A stretch of DNA of 64,000 nt, taken from the NCBI RefSeq assembly GCF_022419185.1, contig NZ_JAJOZK010000001.1:124001-188000 (forward strand), given 5' to 3'. The notes under the pieces are model-generated. The model was not told the DNA's origin, made no database searches, and was given only the letters and a program-made list of their open reading frames with translations. Of this stretch, positions 17,922 through 27,576 are shown one piece after another. How positions within the stretch are numbered: position 1 is the first letter of the stretch; each line of letters starts with the position of its first letter. A program made the position numbers and the translations under genes. Source of the stretch: Thermomonas flagellata. Its GTDB lineage: Bacteria > Pseudomonadota > Gammaproteobacteria > Xanthomonadales > Xanthomonadaceae.

Positions 17922-20900
17922 TCAGGGCAGGTCGAGGATGGCGGTGTTGTTGCTGGGGTTGGTGTCCGTAGTCGTCGTACTGACCATGGCGGTCAGGCGT
18001 ATACGCTGTCCAGGAGGGAATCCGGCCGGGGCATATAGCCGCACGCTGAAGTCGGATGCCCCACCACCCGGTAGCGGTGCAGTGGTGCTGCACTGGAACG
18101 TGCCCCCATTGTTCGTGGTCGGGGAGCAGATCCAGTTCCGCGGTGGAGTGATGGCGACGGTGACACCCGCCGGCAGCGAGGCATCCACCTGCACGCGTGC
18201 GTTTTGCAGGGCATCCGGGCCGAGGTTTCTGGCCGTCAGCGAGGTGAAGATCCGCTTCGCGTTCGAGAACACGACCTGCCACGCCGCGCTGGCGTCGCCG
18301 GCCTCGCCGAGGCGGACGGTCACCCGCACCGGGTCGTGGTCGGAGGTGCGCAGCGGCGGGTTGGCCGCGGTGTACGGCGGATTGAACTGCGCCAGATAGG
18401 CCTCGCGGAAGTCGGCGTTGACCCGCGCGTGGTCGACGAATACCGCGTCCACGCCCGGGGTGGTCAGCAGCGACTGGCTGACCAGCGCGTGGTCGAGGGT
18501 CTGGGTGATGTTGGCGTAGATGTACGAGTAGCGCTCGTCGGGGTCCGCGGTCAGGGTGTTGCCCACCACCAGCGGGGTGCCGCCGTTGGCCGCGGTCAGC
18601 GGGCTGTCGTACCAGCTGAGCACCTGCGGCGCCGGCGCCGGGTTGCCGACGGTGATGCCGAGCGCGTCGACATAGCCGTCGTTGACGTCGAAGGCGTTGA
18701 AGTCGCCGACCACGATCACCTTCTCGCCGGGCACGCCGCCGATCACGCCGTTCTGGATGTCGCGCACCAGCCCGGCCAGGTAGACCGCCTGCTCGCCGCG
18801 CTTGGCGCGCACCTCCTCGCTCTTGGTGGCATAGCCGAGGCTGCCGGGCGCGGTGCTGTCGATGCTGCCCAGCGAGCGCTGGTGGGCCACAACCACCGTC
18901 AGCGGGAAGCTGCGGCCGTTGGCGAAGTGCACCACCGCCTTCATCCGCAGCGGCGGGCGGTCGTTCAGCAGCTTGTTGCTGGGGGTGCCGTCGGCGTTCT
19001 TCTGCACCACGGTCTTGCCGTGCTGCTCGACCTCGACCACCTCGACCCGCGGCGGCACGCCGACGCTGCGGGTGTTGACCAGGAAGCCGACGTTGATGCC
19101 GCCGACGTCGTTGCCCGGCACCAGGTAGGCCTGGTACTGCGGCGCCTTGTCGCAGGTGGCGTTGAGCTTGTTGCCCAGGGTCTGCAGGGTGGACAGGTTC
19201 TCGACCTCGACCGCGCCGAGGATGTCCGGGGTCTGCAGCCAGTCGCAGATCACCGCGGCGGCCTTGGTCACGCGCTTGTCGAAGTTGGCGCTGGTGTAGA
19301 CCGGGCCGGGGCCGTCGTTCTGGTCGTTGAAGAAGCGCAGCAGGTTGAAGCCGGCCACGGTCAGGTCCTCCGGCTGCGGCGCCGGAACCGCCTGCGCGGT
19401 GCCGGAGACGATCGTCGGCGGCTCGGCGGCGTCGTACAGGATCTCCCACGCCGGCACGCTGTAGCTGTTGCCGAAGTAGGTCAGCACGCCGACCAGCCCG
19501 GTGACGGTGCCGCGCGCATCCACCCGCGGGGTGCCGCCCGGCGGCACGATCAGCGGGTAGACCTTCAGCCGCTCCTGGTTGCCGTCGAAGTACGGGATGG
19601 TGGACTGCTTGGCCGGCGGGATCGGGAACGGATCGAAGATGCTGATGCCGGCCTCGCGCAGCGGGCGCGGCACGCCGTCGACCACGATCTCGAACTCGCC
19701 GTTGAGATCGCTGGCGGTCAGGGTGTCGGAATTGCTGGTGCCCGGCGAGGGCGCCACGATCCGCCCGGACGGCACCGCCACCCGCATGCCCTCCAGATGC
19801 TCGAGGGTGTCAGGGGTGCTGTTGGGCGGGGTCATCGCCGCGGTGATCACCACCGGCGCCGGCAGCGGGTTGCCGCTGGAGGTGACCGCGATGTTGGACG
19901 GCAAGAGCTGGGTGGTCGGCAGCGGGCTGGTGCCGTAGAACTCGGCGACGGTGCCGGTGACCTGCACCGCATCGCCCACGTTCACGCTCGGCGCGCCGCC
20001 GGTGAACACGTAGATGCCGTCGGAGGTCGCCGGGTCGCCGTCGCCGACGATCGACTGCATGAAGAAGCCGCTGGTGCGCTTGGCGGTGACCACGCCGGTG
20101 GTCACCACCGCATAGCCCTCATACGGCGACTTCCAGCTGTTGCCCTGGATCTGGCCGATGCTGAGCGCGGCGGTGTCGTCGTTGAGGATGGTGCCAAGGC
20201 CGGTGAGGTCGCCCGGCAAGGCCCCGACCACGTTGCTGAGGGTGACCACGAAGCTCTCGTTGAGCTCGGGCACGGTGTCGCCGTAGACCAGCACGGTGAA
20301 GGTGTAGGTGGTCTGCCCGGCCGGGATCACCTGGTGGGTGAGGGCCTTGGCCTCGTAGTCGCTGCCGGCGGTGGCGGTGCCGTCGCTGGTGGCGATGTCG
20401 AAGCTGACCCCGCCCGCCGGCGCCGGGGCCGACAGCGAGACGGTGAAGGTGAACGCGGTGGTGCCGCTGTTGCCTTCCAGCAGGGTCACGTCATCGATGC
20501 TGATGACCGGCGTCACCGGGCCGCAGGTGCGCACCGGGCTGGCGCTGTTGCGCGGGGTCGGGGCGCCGACCGCGAAGTCGGCGCTGTTGTTGTCGGTGTC
20601 GGTGCAGCCGTCGGCCGCGCGCAGCACCGCGGTGGTGTTGCCCGGGGCCGCGGTCGGGGCGGTTTCGGCGCAGTTGGCGCTGCCGAAGCCGACGAAATCG
20701 ACCACCGCGCCGCCGAGCGGGCAGCTGCCGCTGAGGGTGGTCTGGTTGTTGACCAGCGCGACCTTGCCGGCGGTGGCGCTCATGGCGATGGTGCCGGTGG
20801 CGTCCGGGGTCGGCAGGTTGGTGGTGCCGCCGGCGCCGTCCGCCTGCTTGACCAGGTAGTAGCCGCCCGGCGCGATCGAGCCGCTCAGGTTGGTGCGGGT

Positions 20901-21119
20901 CCAGCTGGTGCCGGTGGAGGAGGCGTACTGCACCGACCAGCCGCTCAGGTTGACCGGAGTGGTGCCGTTGTTGTGCAGCTCGATGAAATCGCTCTTGTAG
21001 GTGGCGCCGCTGTTGCCGCCGCCGCCGTAGACCTGGCTGATCACCACCTGCGCCTGCGCCGCCCCGGCGGCGCCCAGCAGCAGCAGCGCCAGCCCGAGGC
21101 GCCTTGCCATGTGCATCAT
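17922..21119 (-). CDS. Secreted ExeM/NucH-type extracellular nuclease with lamin-tail and Calx-beta domains
   Basis: A 1065-residue exported protein. After a signal peptide (ending near AGAAQAQ), residues about 25-140 are a lamin-tail domain ([26 protein letters not shown]). Residues about 190-310 are a Calx-beta domain ([20 protein letters not shown], and [11 protein letters not shown]). An OB-like ExeM region follows (about 315-560), then an endonuclease/exonuclease/phosphatase domain (about 585-930, with [30 protein letters not shown] and TSDHDPVRV). The last ~115 residues form a DUF11-like beta domain. ExeM nucleases degrade extracellular DNA and shape biofilms. The start at 21119 has a GGGGA site; 21110 and 21116 are alternatives. 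It is followed by tandem terminators. Confidence 0.88.
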   Translation of the reverse strand: MMHMARRLGLALLLLGAAGAAQAQVVISQVYGGGGNSGATYKSDFIELHNNGTTPVNLSGWSVQYASSTGTSWTRTNLSGSIAPGGYYLVKQADGAGGTTNLPTPDATGTIAMSATAGKVALVNNQTTLSGSCPLGGAVVDFVGFGSANCAETAPTAAPGNTTAVLRAADGCTDTDNNSADFAVGAPTPRNSASPVRTCGPVTPVISIDDVTLLEGNSGTTAFTFTVSLSAPAPAGGVSFDIATSDGTATAGSDYEAKALTHQVIPAGQTTYTFTVLVYGDTVPELNESFVVTLSNVVGALPGDLTGLGTILNDDTAALSIGQIQGNSWKSPYEGYAVVTTGVVTAKRTSGFFMQSIVGDGDPATSDGIYVFTGGAPSVNVGDAVQVTGTVAEFYGTSPLPTTQLLPSNIAVTSSGNPLPAPVVITAAMTPPNSTPDTLEHLEGMRVAVPSGRIVAPSPGTSNSDTLTASDLNGEFEIVVDGVPRPLREAGISIFDPFPIPPAKQSTIPYFDGNQERLKVYPLIVPPGGTPRVDARGTVTGLVGVLTYFGNSYSVPAWEILYDAAEPPTIVSGTAQAVPAPQPEDLTVAGFNLLRFFNDQNDGPGPVYTSANFDKRVTKAAAVICDWLQTPDILGAVEVENLSTLQTLGNKLNATCDKAPQYQAYLVPGNDVGGINVGFLVNTRSVGVPPRVEVVEVEQHGKTVVQKNADGTPSNKLLNDRPPLRMKAVVHFANGRSFPLTVVVAHQRSLGSIDSTAPGSLGYATKSEEVRAKRGEQAVYLAGLVRDIQNGVIGGVPGEKVIVVGDFNAFDVNDGYVDALGITVGNPAPAPQVLSWYDSPLTAANGGTPLVVGNTLTADPDERYSYIYANITQTLDHALVSQSLLTTPGVDAVFVDHARVNADFREAYLAQFNPPYTAANPPLRTSDHDPVRVTVRLGEAGDASAAWQVVFSNAKRIFTSLTARNLGPDALQNARVQVDASLPAGVTVAITPPRNWICSPTTNNGGTFQCSTTAPLPGGGASDFSVRLYAPAGFPPGQRIRLTAMVSTTTTDTNPSNNTAILDLP

Positions 21120-21246
21120 GAGAGTGTGTCCCCTTGGATGGCCGGGCCGACCGCGCCCGGTCGCGCGATTGTGCGGCATTCCGATGACGGCTGCATGTCG
21201 GGGCCCGGGCGGCCCGGGATGCCGGTCCGGCATGCGAGAATGGGCC

Positions 21247-22125
21247 ATGGCCTCCGACCGCAACCTGCGCGACCTCGAAGCAGGCATCCACACCGACCTC
21301 GACGGCCGCCTGACCTACGGCGGCTACCTGCGGCTGGACCTGCTGCTGGCCGCGCAGCAGCCGCTGTCGGACCCGCCGCACCACGACGAGATGCTGTTCA
21401 TCGTCCAGCACCAGGTCAGCGAGCTGTGGCTGAAGCTCTTGGTGCACGAGCTGTCGGCCGCGCGCGAGCACCTCCGGCACGACCGGGTCTGGCAGTTCGG
21501 CAAGGTCGCGGCGCGCTGCAAGCGGGTGCTGGAGCAGCTGACCGCGCAGTGGTCGGTGCTGGAGACGCTGACCCCGCCGGAATACCTGCAGTTCCGCGAC
21601 GTGCTCGGGCCGGCGTCGGGATTCCAGTCCCTGCAGTACCGCCTGGTCGAGTTCCTGCTGGGCAACAAGAATGCCGGGATGGCGCGGGTGTTCCGTCACG
21701 ACCCGGCGGCGCACGCGGCGCTCGAGGCGGAGCTGCACGCGCCCAGCCTGTACGACGAATTCCTGCGCTACTTGGCGCGCTGGGGGCATGCGGTGCCGCA
21801 GGCGTGCCTGCAGCGCGACTGGTCGGTGCCGCACGCGCCGCTGCCGGCCCTGCTGCCGGTGTTCGAGCGCATCTACGCCGATCCGGACCGGTACTGGCGC
21901 GAATACGCCCTGAGCGAGGACCTGGTGGACCTGGAGACCCAGTTCCAGCTGTGGCGGTTCCGGCACATGCGCACGGTGATGCGGGTGATCGGCTTCAAGC
22001 GCGGCACCGGCGGCTCGTCCGGGGTGGATTTCCTCAAGCGCGCCCTGGAGCTGTCGTTCTTCCCCGAGCTGTTCCAGGTGCGCACCCATCTGGCGCCGCC
22101 GGGGGCGGCGCCCGCCGCGGGCTGA
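21247..22125 (+). CDS. kynA: Tryptophan 2,3-dioxygenase
   Basis: A 292-residue heme enzyme that opens the indole ring of tryptophan to give N-formylkynurenine. Family signatures include [32 protein letters not shown], the substrate-binding [17 protein letters not shown], and [20 protein letters not shown], which includes the proximal heme histidine, followed by SSGVDFLK. The ATG at 21247 follows a weak -10-like GAGAAT by 5 nt. No kynB or kynU is next to it; the downstream gene is a membrane protein starting 3 bp after the stop. Confidence 0.94.
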   Translation: MASDRNLRDLEAGIHTDLDGRLTYGGYLRLDLLLAAQQPLSDPPHHDEMLFIVQHQVSELWLKLLVHELSAAREHLRHDRVWQFGKVAARCKRVLEQLTAQWSVLETLTPPEYLQFRDVLGPASGFQSLQYRLVEFLLGNKNAGMARVFRHDPAAHAALEAELHAPSLYDEFLRYLARWGHAVPQACLQRDWSVPHAPLPALLPVFERIYADPDRYWREYALSEDLVDLETQFQLWRFRHMRTVMRVIGFKRGTGGSSGVDFLKRALELSFFPELFQVRTHLAPPGAAPAAG

Positions 22126-22128
22126 GCG

Positions 22129-22794
22129 ATGGCCGCGGCGCCGGTGCAGGCGGCGGTGCCGGTCGCGCTGCAGCTGGGCGCGCTGGTCGCGGCGGCGGTG
22201 GTGCTGGCGGCGGCCGCGCGCGGCCTGCCCTGGTACAAACTGGAGGGCGACCGCGAGGCGCAACGCGTGCTGCTGCTGGCCACCGCGGCACTGGCGGCGC
22301 TGCGCTGGTTCAATGCGGACGCGCTGGCCGGCAGCAGCCTGCACTTCCTCGGCGCCACCGTGGCCACCTTGATGTTCGGTCCGCGCTTCGCGCTGTGGGC
22401 GCTGGCGGTGGCCAGCCTGCTGGCGTGGATCGGCGGCACGGCCTGGCTGGGCTGGGCACCGGACTTCCTCGCCTGCGGGGTGGTGCCGGTGCTGGCGACC
22501 CAGGCGCTGTACCGGATCGAGCAGGCCCATCTGCCGCCCAACCTGTTCGTGTACGTGCTGGTCAACGGCTTCGGCGGCGGCGCGCTGGCGATGCTGGCCT
22601 CGCACCTGGCCAAGGCTGGGGTCGCGGCGTGGTCCGGGCTCGGCGATCCGGCGTTCTATCTGGTCAGCGCGGTGCCGATGATGTTCGGCGAGGGCTTCCT
22701 GAGCGGCGGGACGATGGCCCTGGTCGTGGTGTACCGGCCGCAGTGGTGCGCCAGCTTCGACGACGACCGCTACCTGCGCCCGCCGCCCGCCTGA
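22129..22794 (+). CDS. CbiM-like multi-pass membrane protein (COG3235 type)
   Basis: A 221-residue integral membrane protein with about six hydrophobic segments. The pattern SSLHFLGATVATLMFGPRFALW, the later VNGFGGGALAM and the ending VPMMFGEGFLSGGTMALVVVYRP resemble the S-component/CbiM superfamily of energy-coupling-factor transporters, but no ECF ATPase genes are nearby. It starts 3 bp after the kynA stop and is probably co-translated with it, which suggests a link to tryptophan or kynurenine metabolism that I cannot specify. Its ligand is unknown. Confidence 0.65.
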   Translation: MAAAPVQAAVPVALQLGALVAAAVVLAAAARGLPWYKLEGDREAQRVLLLATAALAALRWFNADALAGSSLHFLGATVATLMFGPRFALWALAVASLLAWIGGTAWLGWAPDFLACGVVPVLATQALYRIEQAHLPPNLFVYVLVNGFGGGALAMLASHLAKAGVAAWSGLGDPAFYLVSAVPMMFGEGFLSGGTMALVVVYRPQWCASFDDDRYLRPPPA

Positions 22795-22919
22795 ATGCGT
22801 CCCGGTTTGACGGGATGCCCGCGCCTCGGTGATGCTCCGGCGCCGGCCGCGCGCCGGCCCAGTCCGGCGACGCGCGCCGGGCGAGGGACAGAAAACAGCC
22901 GATTTGGAGGGGAGACCGC

Positions 22920-24419
22920 ATGAGCGGAGCCGTCGACACGTCCACCCCGGTGCAGCCACCGGAATTCCCGCAGCGCCTGGGCCACCCGCGCCCGCTGTGG
23001 ATGCTGTTCATGACCGAATTCTGGGAGCGCTTTGCCTTCTACGGCATGCGCTGGGCGCTGACGCTGTACATCGTCGCCCAGTTCTTCGGCGGCGATGCGG
23101 CCGGGCAGGCCTCCGCCAGCCGCACTTACGGTGCGTTCCTGGCGCTGGTGTACGCCACCGCGATCTTCGGCGGCTACGTCGCCGACCGCGTGATCGGCTA
23201 CCAGCGCTCGATCCTGGTCGGCGCGGTGGTCTCGGCGATCGGCTACTTCATGGTCGTGGTGCCCGACCACACCCTGTTCCTGCTCGGCCTGGCCACGATC
23301 ATCGTCGGCAACGGCCTGTTCAAGCCGAACATCTCCGCCCAGGTCGGGCAGCTGTACGCGCAGGGCGATGCCCGCCGCGACTCCGGCTTCACCATCTTCT
23401 ACATGGGCATCAATGCCGGTGCGTTCGTGGCCCCGATCATCACCGGCCTGCTCGCCGAGCGGTTCGGCGGCCCGGACATGCCGGCCTACAAGGCGGTGTT
23501 CCTTGCCGCCGGCATCGGCATGCTGATCTCGACCGTGTGGTTCTGGTTCGGGCGCCATCAACTGGGCGGGATCGGCCGCCCGCCGGCCGGCGCCGAGGGG
23601 CCGACCCGGGTGCTGGCCGTGCTCGCCGGGGTGGTCCTCGCGGTGCCGCTGGTCTACTTCCTGATGTCGATCGACGCCGGCATCCTGCTGTGGATCCTGG
23701 CGGCGCTGTTCGTCGGCCTGTGCGTGGTGGTGCTGGCCGAGGGCGTGCGCGAAGGGCCGGTGAACCGCGACCGCGCGCTGGCGATGCTGGTGATCTTCGC
23801 GTTCAACGTGCTGTTCTGGATGTTCTTCGAGCAGGCCGGCAGCTCGTTCAACTTCCTCGCGCAGAACATCGTCAACCGCGACTTCGGCGGCTTCGAGTTC
23901 CAGGTCGGCTGGTTCCAGTCGGTCAACCCGATCGCGATCCTGGTGCTGGCGCCGGTGTTCGCCTGGCTGTGGGTGCGCCTCGGCCGCGCCAACCCGTCGA
24001 TCCCGCGCAAGTTCGGCCTCGGCCTGATCCTCAATGGCCTGGCCTTCCTGCTGCTGATGTACGCGCTGTCGAGCCTGGTCGACCCGGCCACCCACAAGAT
24101 CCCGTTCTGGACCCTGTTCATGGTGTACGTGATCCAGACCGCCGGCGAGCTGTGCCTGTCCCCGATCGGGCTGTCGATGGTGACCAAGCTGGCGCCGGTG
24201 CGGGTGGTCGGGCTGGCGATGGGCGGCTGGTTCCTGTCCACCGCGATCGGTAACAACCTGTCCGGCATCTTCGCCGGGCACGTCAGCGGCGAGGGCGGCA
24301 TGACCGTGGCCTCGGCCCAGGCCGGCTATACCTTCGGCTTCTACGCCCTGGTCGGCGCCGGCGTGCTGCTGTTCCTGATCGCGCCCCTGATCCAGCGCTG
24401 GATGCACGGCGTGAAGTAA
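22920..24419 (+). CDS. POT/PTR-family proton-dependent oligopeptide transporter
   Basis: A 499-residue MFS protein with about 14 membrane segments. It carries the POT motif FWERFAFYGMR (the ExxERFxxYG proton-coupling motif, about residues 37-47), the GGYVADRVIG signature and the second PTR2 signature FTIFYMGINAGAFVAP. The late AGELCLSPIGLSM segment is also typical. It imports di- and tripeptides with protons. A GGAG site precedes the ATG at 22920. The 125-bp gap before it holds nothing else recognisable. Two hairpins follow, and marR converges on it. Confidence 0.93.
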   Translation: MSGAVDTSTPVQPPEFPQRLGHPRPLWMLFMTEFWERFAFYGMRWALTLYIVAQFFGGDAAGQASASRTYGAFLALVYATAIFGGYVADRVIGYQRSILVGAVVSAIGYFMVVVPDHTLFLLGLATIIVGNGLFKPNISAQVGQLYAQGDARRDSGFTIFYMGINAGAFVAPIITGLLAERFGGPDMPAYKAVFLAAGIGMLISTVWFWFGRHQLGGIGRPPAGAEGPTRVLAVLAGVVLAVPLVYFLMSIDAGILLWILAALFVGLCVVVLAEGVREGPVNRDRALAMLVIFAFNVLFWMFFEQAGSSFNFLAQNIVNRDFGGFEFQVGWFQSVNPIAILVLAPVFAWLWVRLGRANPSIPRKFGLGLILNGLAFLLLMYALSSLVDPATHKIPFWTLFMVYVIQTAGELCLSPIGLSMVTKLAPVRVVGLAMGGWFLSTAIGNNLSGIFAGHVSGEGGMTVASAQAGYTFGFYALVGAGVLLFLIAPLIQRWMHGVK

Positions 24420-24421
24420 AC

Positions 24422-24471
24422 CGTCCCGCACGGGACGTGGCGCAAAGGACGGCGGCCTGCGGGCCGCCGTC
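24422..24471. terminator. Two hairpins between convergent POT and marR genes
   Basis: The first stem is 7 bp (24422-24428 with 24431-24437). The second is 10 bp (24448-24457 with 24462-24471, 4-nt loop). Neither has a long T-tract; they probably terminate both convergent transcripts weakly. Confidence 0.5.
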
Positions 24472-24492
24472 TGCGTTGGGAGCGGCGGGGCC

Positions 24493-24981
24493 TCAGCCGG
24501 CGGCCGGCGCGCCCTCCTCGGCGCGCAGTTCCAGCTCGTCCAGGCGGTCGAGCAGGTCGAACAGGCAGTGGCGCTCGTTCTCGCTCATGTCCGCCAGCAG
24601 CCGGCGCTCGAACTGCAGCGCCTGCGGCACGATCTGGTCGTAGATCGCATAGCCCGCCGCGGACAGGCGCAGCACCGAGCGCCGGCGGTCGTCCTCGTCG
24701 AATTCGCGCTCGATCCGCCCGGCCTCCAGCAGGCGCGCCACCGCGCGGCTGACCGCGACCTTGTCCATCGCGGTGCGCTGCGCGACCTGGTTGGCCGACA
24801 GCCCCGGGTAGCGGCCGAGGATCGCCATCACCCGCCACTCGGTCACCGCCAGCCCGAAGCGGGTCGAGTACTCGCGCGCGATCGCGCTGCTGATGCGGTT
24901 GGACAGCACGCTCAGGCGGTAGGGCAAAAAATGCTCGAGGTCGAGGGTGGCGTGATCGGCGGCGGACGGGGCGGTGGTCAT
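24493..24981 (-). CDS. MarR-family transcriptional regulator, probable regulator of hpd-hmgA
   Basis: A 162-residue winged-helix regulator: dimerisation helices at both ends, recognition region NQVAQRTAMDKVAVSRAVARL (about residues 64-84), and a wing with EFDEDDRRRSVLRLS. It is divergent from hpd with only 68 bp between the start codons, and the gap holds an inverted repeat (25004-25020) lying in the likely hpd promoter. By position it should control tyrosine catabolism and its own gene, with an aromatic intermediate as ligand. That is inference from context. Confidence 0.85.
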   Translation of the reverse strand: MTTAPSAADHATLDLEHFLPYRLSVLSNRISSAIAREYSTRFGLAVTEWRVMAILGRYPGLSANQVAQRTAMDKVAVSRAVARLLEAGRIEREFDEDDRRRSVLRLSAAGYAIYDQIVPQALQFERRLLADMSENERHCLFDLLDRLDELELRAEEGAPAAG

Positions 24982-24995
24982 TGCTGCATCGCGGC

Positions 24996-25025
24996 TTGAA
25001 ATGGTTGCTTATGAAACAATAGGAT
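24996..25025 (+). promoter_or_regulatory. Candidate hpd promoter
   Basis: TTGAAA (24996-25001) is a good -35 and TAGGAT (25020-25025) a moderate -10, separated by 18 bp. The inverted repeat at 25004-25020 fills the spacer, a position suited to repression. The hpd ATG at 25050 has an AGGA site 7 nt upstream. Confidence 0.5.
25004..25020. promoter_or_regulatory. Candidate MarR operator
   Basis: GTTGCTT-ATG-AAACAAT is an imperfect dyad with half-sites TTGCTT and AAACAA around a 3-bp centre (5 of 6 positions pair). It is much more AT-rich than its surroundings and lies between the divergent marR and hpd genes. Confidence 0.5.
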
Positions 25026-25049
25026 GGGCGCCCCGACCAGGATCCGGCC

Positions 25050-26147
25050 ATGAGCGCGCACCCCAATCTTGGCATGCAGCCGACCACTTTCGAGAACCCG
25101 ATGGGCATCGACGGCTTCGAATTCGTCGAATACGCCGCCCCGCCGGAGCAGGCCGGCCACCTGCACGACTACTTCCGCCGCCTCGGCTTCGTGCAGGTCG
25201 CGCGCCACCGCAGCCGCCCGATCAGCACCTACCGCCAGGGCGACTGCACCTTCCTGATCAACGAGGACCCGGATTCGTTCGCCGCGCGCTTCGCCCGCGA
25301 GCACGGGCCGTCCGCGTGCGGCTTTGCGATCCGCTTCCGCAAGCTGGCCGAGTGGGTGCGGGTGCAGGCGCTGAAGAACGGCGCCGAGCCGTTCCCGCTC
25401 GAGGACGAGCTGACCAAGGCGGTGGCCGCGCCGGTGATCAAGGGCATCGGCGGCTGCATGCTGTACCTGGTCGACCGTTACGACGCCACCGGCACCATCC
25501 ACGACCCCGACTACGAATGGCTGCCGGGCGCGGAGAAGATGCCGCGCGGGTTCGGCCTGACCTTCATCGACCACCTCACCCACAACCTCTACCCGGGCAA
25601 CATGGAGAAGTGGGCGGACTACTACGAGCGGCTGTTCAACTTCCGCGAGATCCGCTACTTCGACATCAAGGGCGCCAAGACCGGCCTGCTGAGCAAGGCG
25701 ATGACCGCGCCGGACGGCATGGTGCGCATCCCGCTCAACGAGTCGCGCGACCCCAAGAGCCAGATCAACGAATACCTCGAGCAGTACAAGGGCGAGGGCA
25801 TCCAGCACATCGCCCTGTTCACCGACGACATCTACGCCACGGTGGAGCAGATGCGCGCGGCCGGGATCGCGTTCCTCGACACGCCCGATACGTATTTCGA
25901 GGTGATCGACCAGCGCATCCCCAACCATGGCGAGGACGTGGCGCGGCTGCAGGCCAACCGCATCCTGATCGACGCCGACCCGGAGACCAAGACCCGCAAG
26001 CTGCTGCAGATCTTCACCCAGAACGCGCTCGGCCCGATCTTCTTCGAGATCATCCAGCGCAAGGGCAACGAGGGCTTCGGCGAGGGCAACTTCCAGGCCC
26101 TATTCGAGTCGATCGAACGCGACCAGATGCGGCGCGGGGTGCTGTGA
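25050..26147 (+). CDS. hpd: 4-hydroxyphenylpyruvate dioxygenase
   Basis: A 365-residue non-heme iron enzyme converting 4-hydroxyphenylpyruvate to homogentisate in tyrosine degradation. The three iron ligands are visible: His175 in TFIDHLTHNLYPG, His253 in GIQHIALFTDD and Glu333 in IFFEIIQRKGN. The family signatures NEYLEQYKGEGIQH and RKGNEGFGEGNFQALFESIE are intact. The ATG at 25050 fits the AGGA site; an ATG 9 codons in is the alternative. It is followed by hmgA after a 123-bp gap and regulated, by position, by the divergent MarR protein. Confidence 0.96.
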   Translation: MSAHPNLGMQPTTFENPMGIDGFEFVEYAAPPEQAGHLHDYFRRLGFVQVARHRSRPISTYRQGDCTFLINEDPDSFAARFAREHGPSACGFAIRFRKLAEWVRVQALKNGAEPFPLEDELTKAVAAPVIKGIGGCMLYLVDRYDATGTIHDPDYEWLPGAEKMPRGFGLTFIDHLTHNLYPGNMEKWADYYERLFNFREIRYFDIKGAKTGLLSKAMTAPDGMVRIPLNESRDPKSQINEYLEQYKGEGIQHIALFTDDIYATVEQMRAAGIAFLDTPDTYFEVIDQRIPNHGEDVARLQANRILIDADPETKTRKLLQIFTQNALGPIFFEIIQRKGNEGFGEGNFQALFESIERDQMRRGVL

Positions 26148-26170
26148 TGATCGGTGGCCGCTCGCCCTGA

Positions 26171-26210
26171 GCCTGTCGTGGGGCGGGTGGACGTGCATGG
26201 TTCGACAGGC
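26171..26210. repeat. Intergenic inverted repeat (REP-like) between hpd and hmgA
   Basis: GCCTGTCG (26171-26178) and CGACAGGC (26203-26210) form a perfect 8-bp inverted pair around a 24-nt centre, flanked by CGCCCTGAG on one side and CCACCACG on the other. GTTCGACAGGC-CCACCACG-type blocks paired with CCCTGAGCCTGTCG are familiar dispersed intergenic repeats in xanthomonads and relatives. Only one copy is seen in this window. Confidence 0.55.
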
Positions 26211-26270
26211 CCACCACGCACGGCCAGCACGAGGTGGCCTTCGACCGGCCGACCGGGAGCGAGCAAGGAC

Positions 26271-27569
26271 ATGACGACCCAATCCAAGGGCTACCAGACC
26301 GGCTTCGGCAACGAATTCGCCAGCGAGGCGCTGCCAGGCGCGCTGCCGGTCGGGCAGAACTCGCCGCAGCGCTGCGCCTACGGGCTGTACAACGAGCAGC
26401 TGTCCGGCACTGCGTTCACCGCGCCGCGGCACGCCAACCGCCGCAGCTGGCTGTACCGCATCCGCCCGGCGGCGATGCACGGGCCGTTTTCCGCGTTCGC
26501 CGGCGCGCCGCAGCTGCACGGCCGCTTCGACGGCGGGCCGGTGCCGCCGGACCAGCTGCGCTGGGATCCGCTGCCGTGGCCGGAGGCGCCGCGCGACTTC
26601 CTCGAGGGCCTGTTCACCATGGCCGGCTGCGGCGGGCCGGAGGCCGGCAGCGGGATCGCCGTGCACCTGTACGCCGCCACCCGCGACATGGACGGGCGCT
26701 ACTTCTACGATGCCGATGCCGAGCTGCTGCTGGTGCCGCAGGAGGGGCGGCTGGTGGTCGCCACCGAGCTGGGCGTGCTGGAGCTGGCACCCGGCCAGAT
26801 CGGGGTGGTGCCGCGCGGGGTGCGCTTTGCGGTGCGGCTGCCCGACGGCCGCGCGCGCGGCTACGTGTGCGAGAACTTCGGCGCGCTGCTGAAGCTGCCC
26901 GACCTCGGCCCGATCGGCAGCAACGGGCTGGCCAACCCGCGCGATTTCGAGACGCCGGTCGCGGCGTTCGAGGACCGCGAGGGCGCGTTCGAACTGGTCG
27001 CCAAGTTCCAGGGCGCGCTGTGGCGCGCCGACATCGGCCATTCGCCGCTGGACGTGGTCGCCTGGCACGGCAACTACGCGCCGTACCGCTACGACCTGGC
27101 GCGCTTCAACACGATCGGCTCGATCAGCTTCGACCACCCCGACCCGAGCATCTTCCTGGTGCTGCATTCGCCCAGCGACACGCCCGGCACCAGCAACATG
27201 GACTTCGTGATCTTCCCGCCGCGCTGGCTGGTCGCGCAGCACACCTTCCGCCCGCCGTGGTTCCACCGCAACGTCGCCAGCGAGTTCATGGGCCTGGTGC
27301 ACGGCGCCTATGACGCCAAGGCCGAGGGCTTCGTGCCGGGCGGCAGCTCGCTGCACAACGGCATGATCGGGCACGGCCCGGATGCGGAGACGTTCGAGCG
27401 CGCCAGCCGCGCCGACCTGTCGCAGCCGGACGTCATCCGCGACACCATGGCCTTCATGTTCGAGAGCCGGCACGTGCTGCGGCCGACCGCGCAGGCGCTG
27501 CAGGCGCCGTGGCGGCAGCGCGGCTACCAGGCCTGCTGGGCCGGCCTGCGCAAGCACTTCCCCGGCTGA
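26271..27569 (+). CDS. hmgA: Homogentisate 1,2-dioxygenase
   Basis: A 432-residue Fe(II) ring-cleavage enzyme that turns homogentisate into maleylacetoacetate. The N-terminal [19 protein letters not shown] is a family hallmark, and the iron site lies in [20 protein letters not shown] (His, Glu). The loop [15 protein letters not shown] and the ending [12 protein letters not shown] are conserved too. The ATG at 26271 is where homology begins. The next enzymes of the pathway, maleylacetoacetate isomerase and fumarylacetoacetase, are not here but at 52686-54366. Confidence 0.96.
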   Translation: MTTQSKGYQTGFGNEFASEALPGALPVGQNSPQRCAYGLYNEQLSGTAFTAPRHANRRSWLYRIRPAAMHGPFSAFAGAPQLHGRFDGGPVPPDQLRWDPLPWPEAPRDFLEGLFTMAGCGGPEAGSGIAVHLYAATRDMDGRYFYDADAELLLVPQEGRLVVATELGVLELAPGQIGVVPRGVRFAVRLPDGRARGYVCENFGALLKLPDLGPIGSNGLANPRDFETPVAAFEDREGAFELVAKFQGALWRADIGHSPLDVVAWHGNYAPYRYDLARFNTIGSISFDHPDPSIFLVLHSPSDTPGTSNMDFVIFPPRWLVAQHTFRPPWFHRNVASEFMGLVHGAYDAKAEGFVPGGSSLHNGMIGHGPDAETFERASRADLSQPDVIRDTMAFMFESRHVLRPTAQALQAPWRQRGYQACWAGLRKHFPG

Positions 27570-27576
27570 GCGCGGC

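Noticed and set aside
18204-22832. Open frame of more than 1500 codons on the plus strand
   Set aside because: It runs antisense to the nuclease and then out of frame with kynA. The product is low-complexity Arg/Gly/Ala/His sequence with no domains, as expected for a shadow frame in high-GC DNA.
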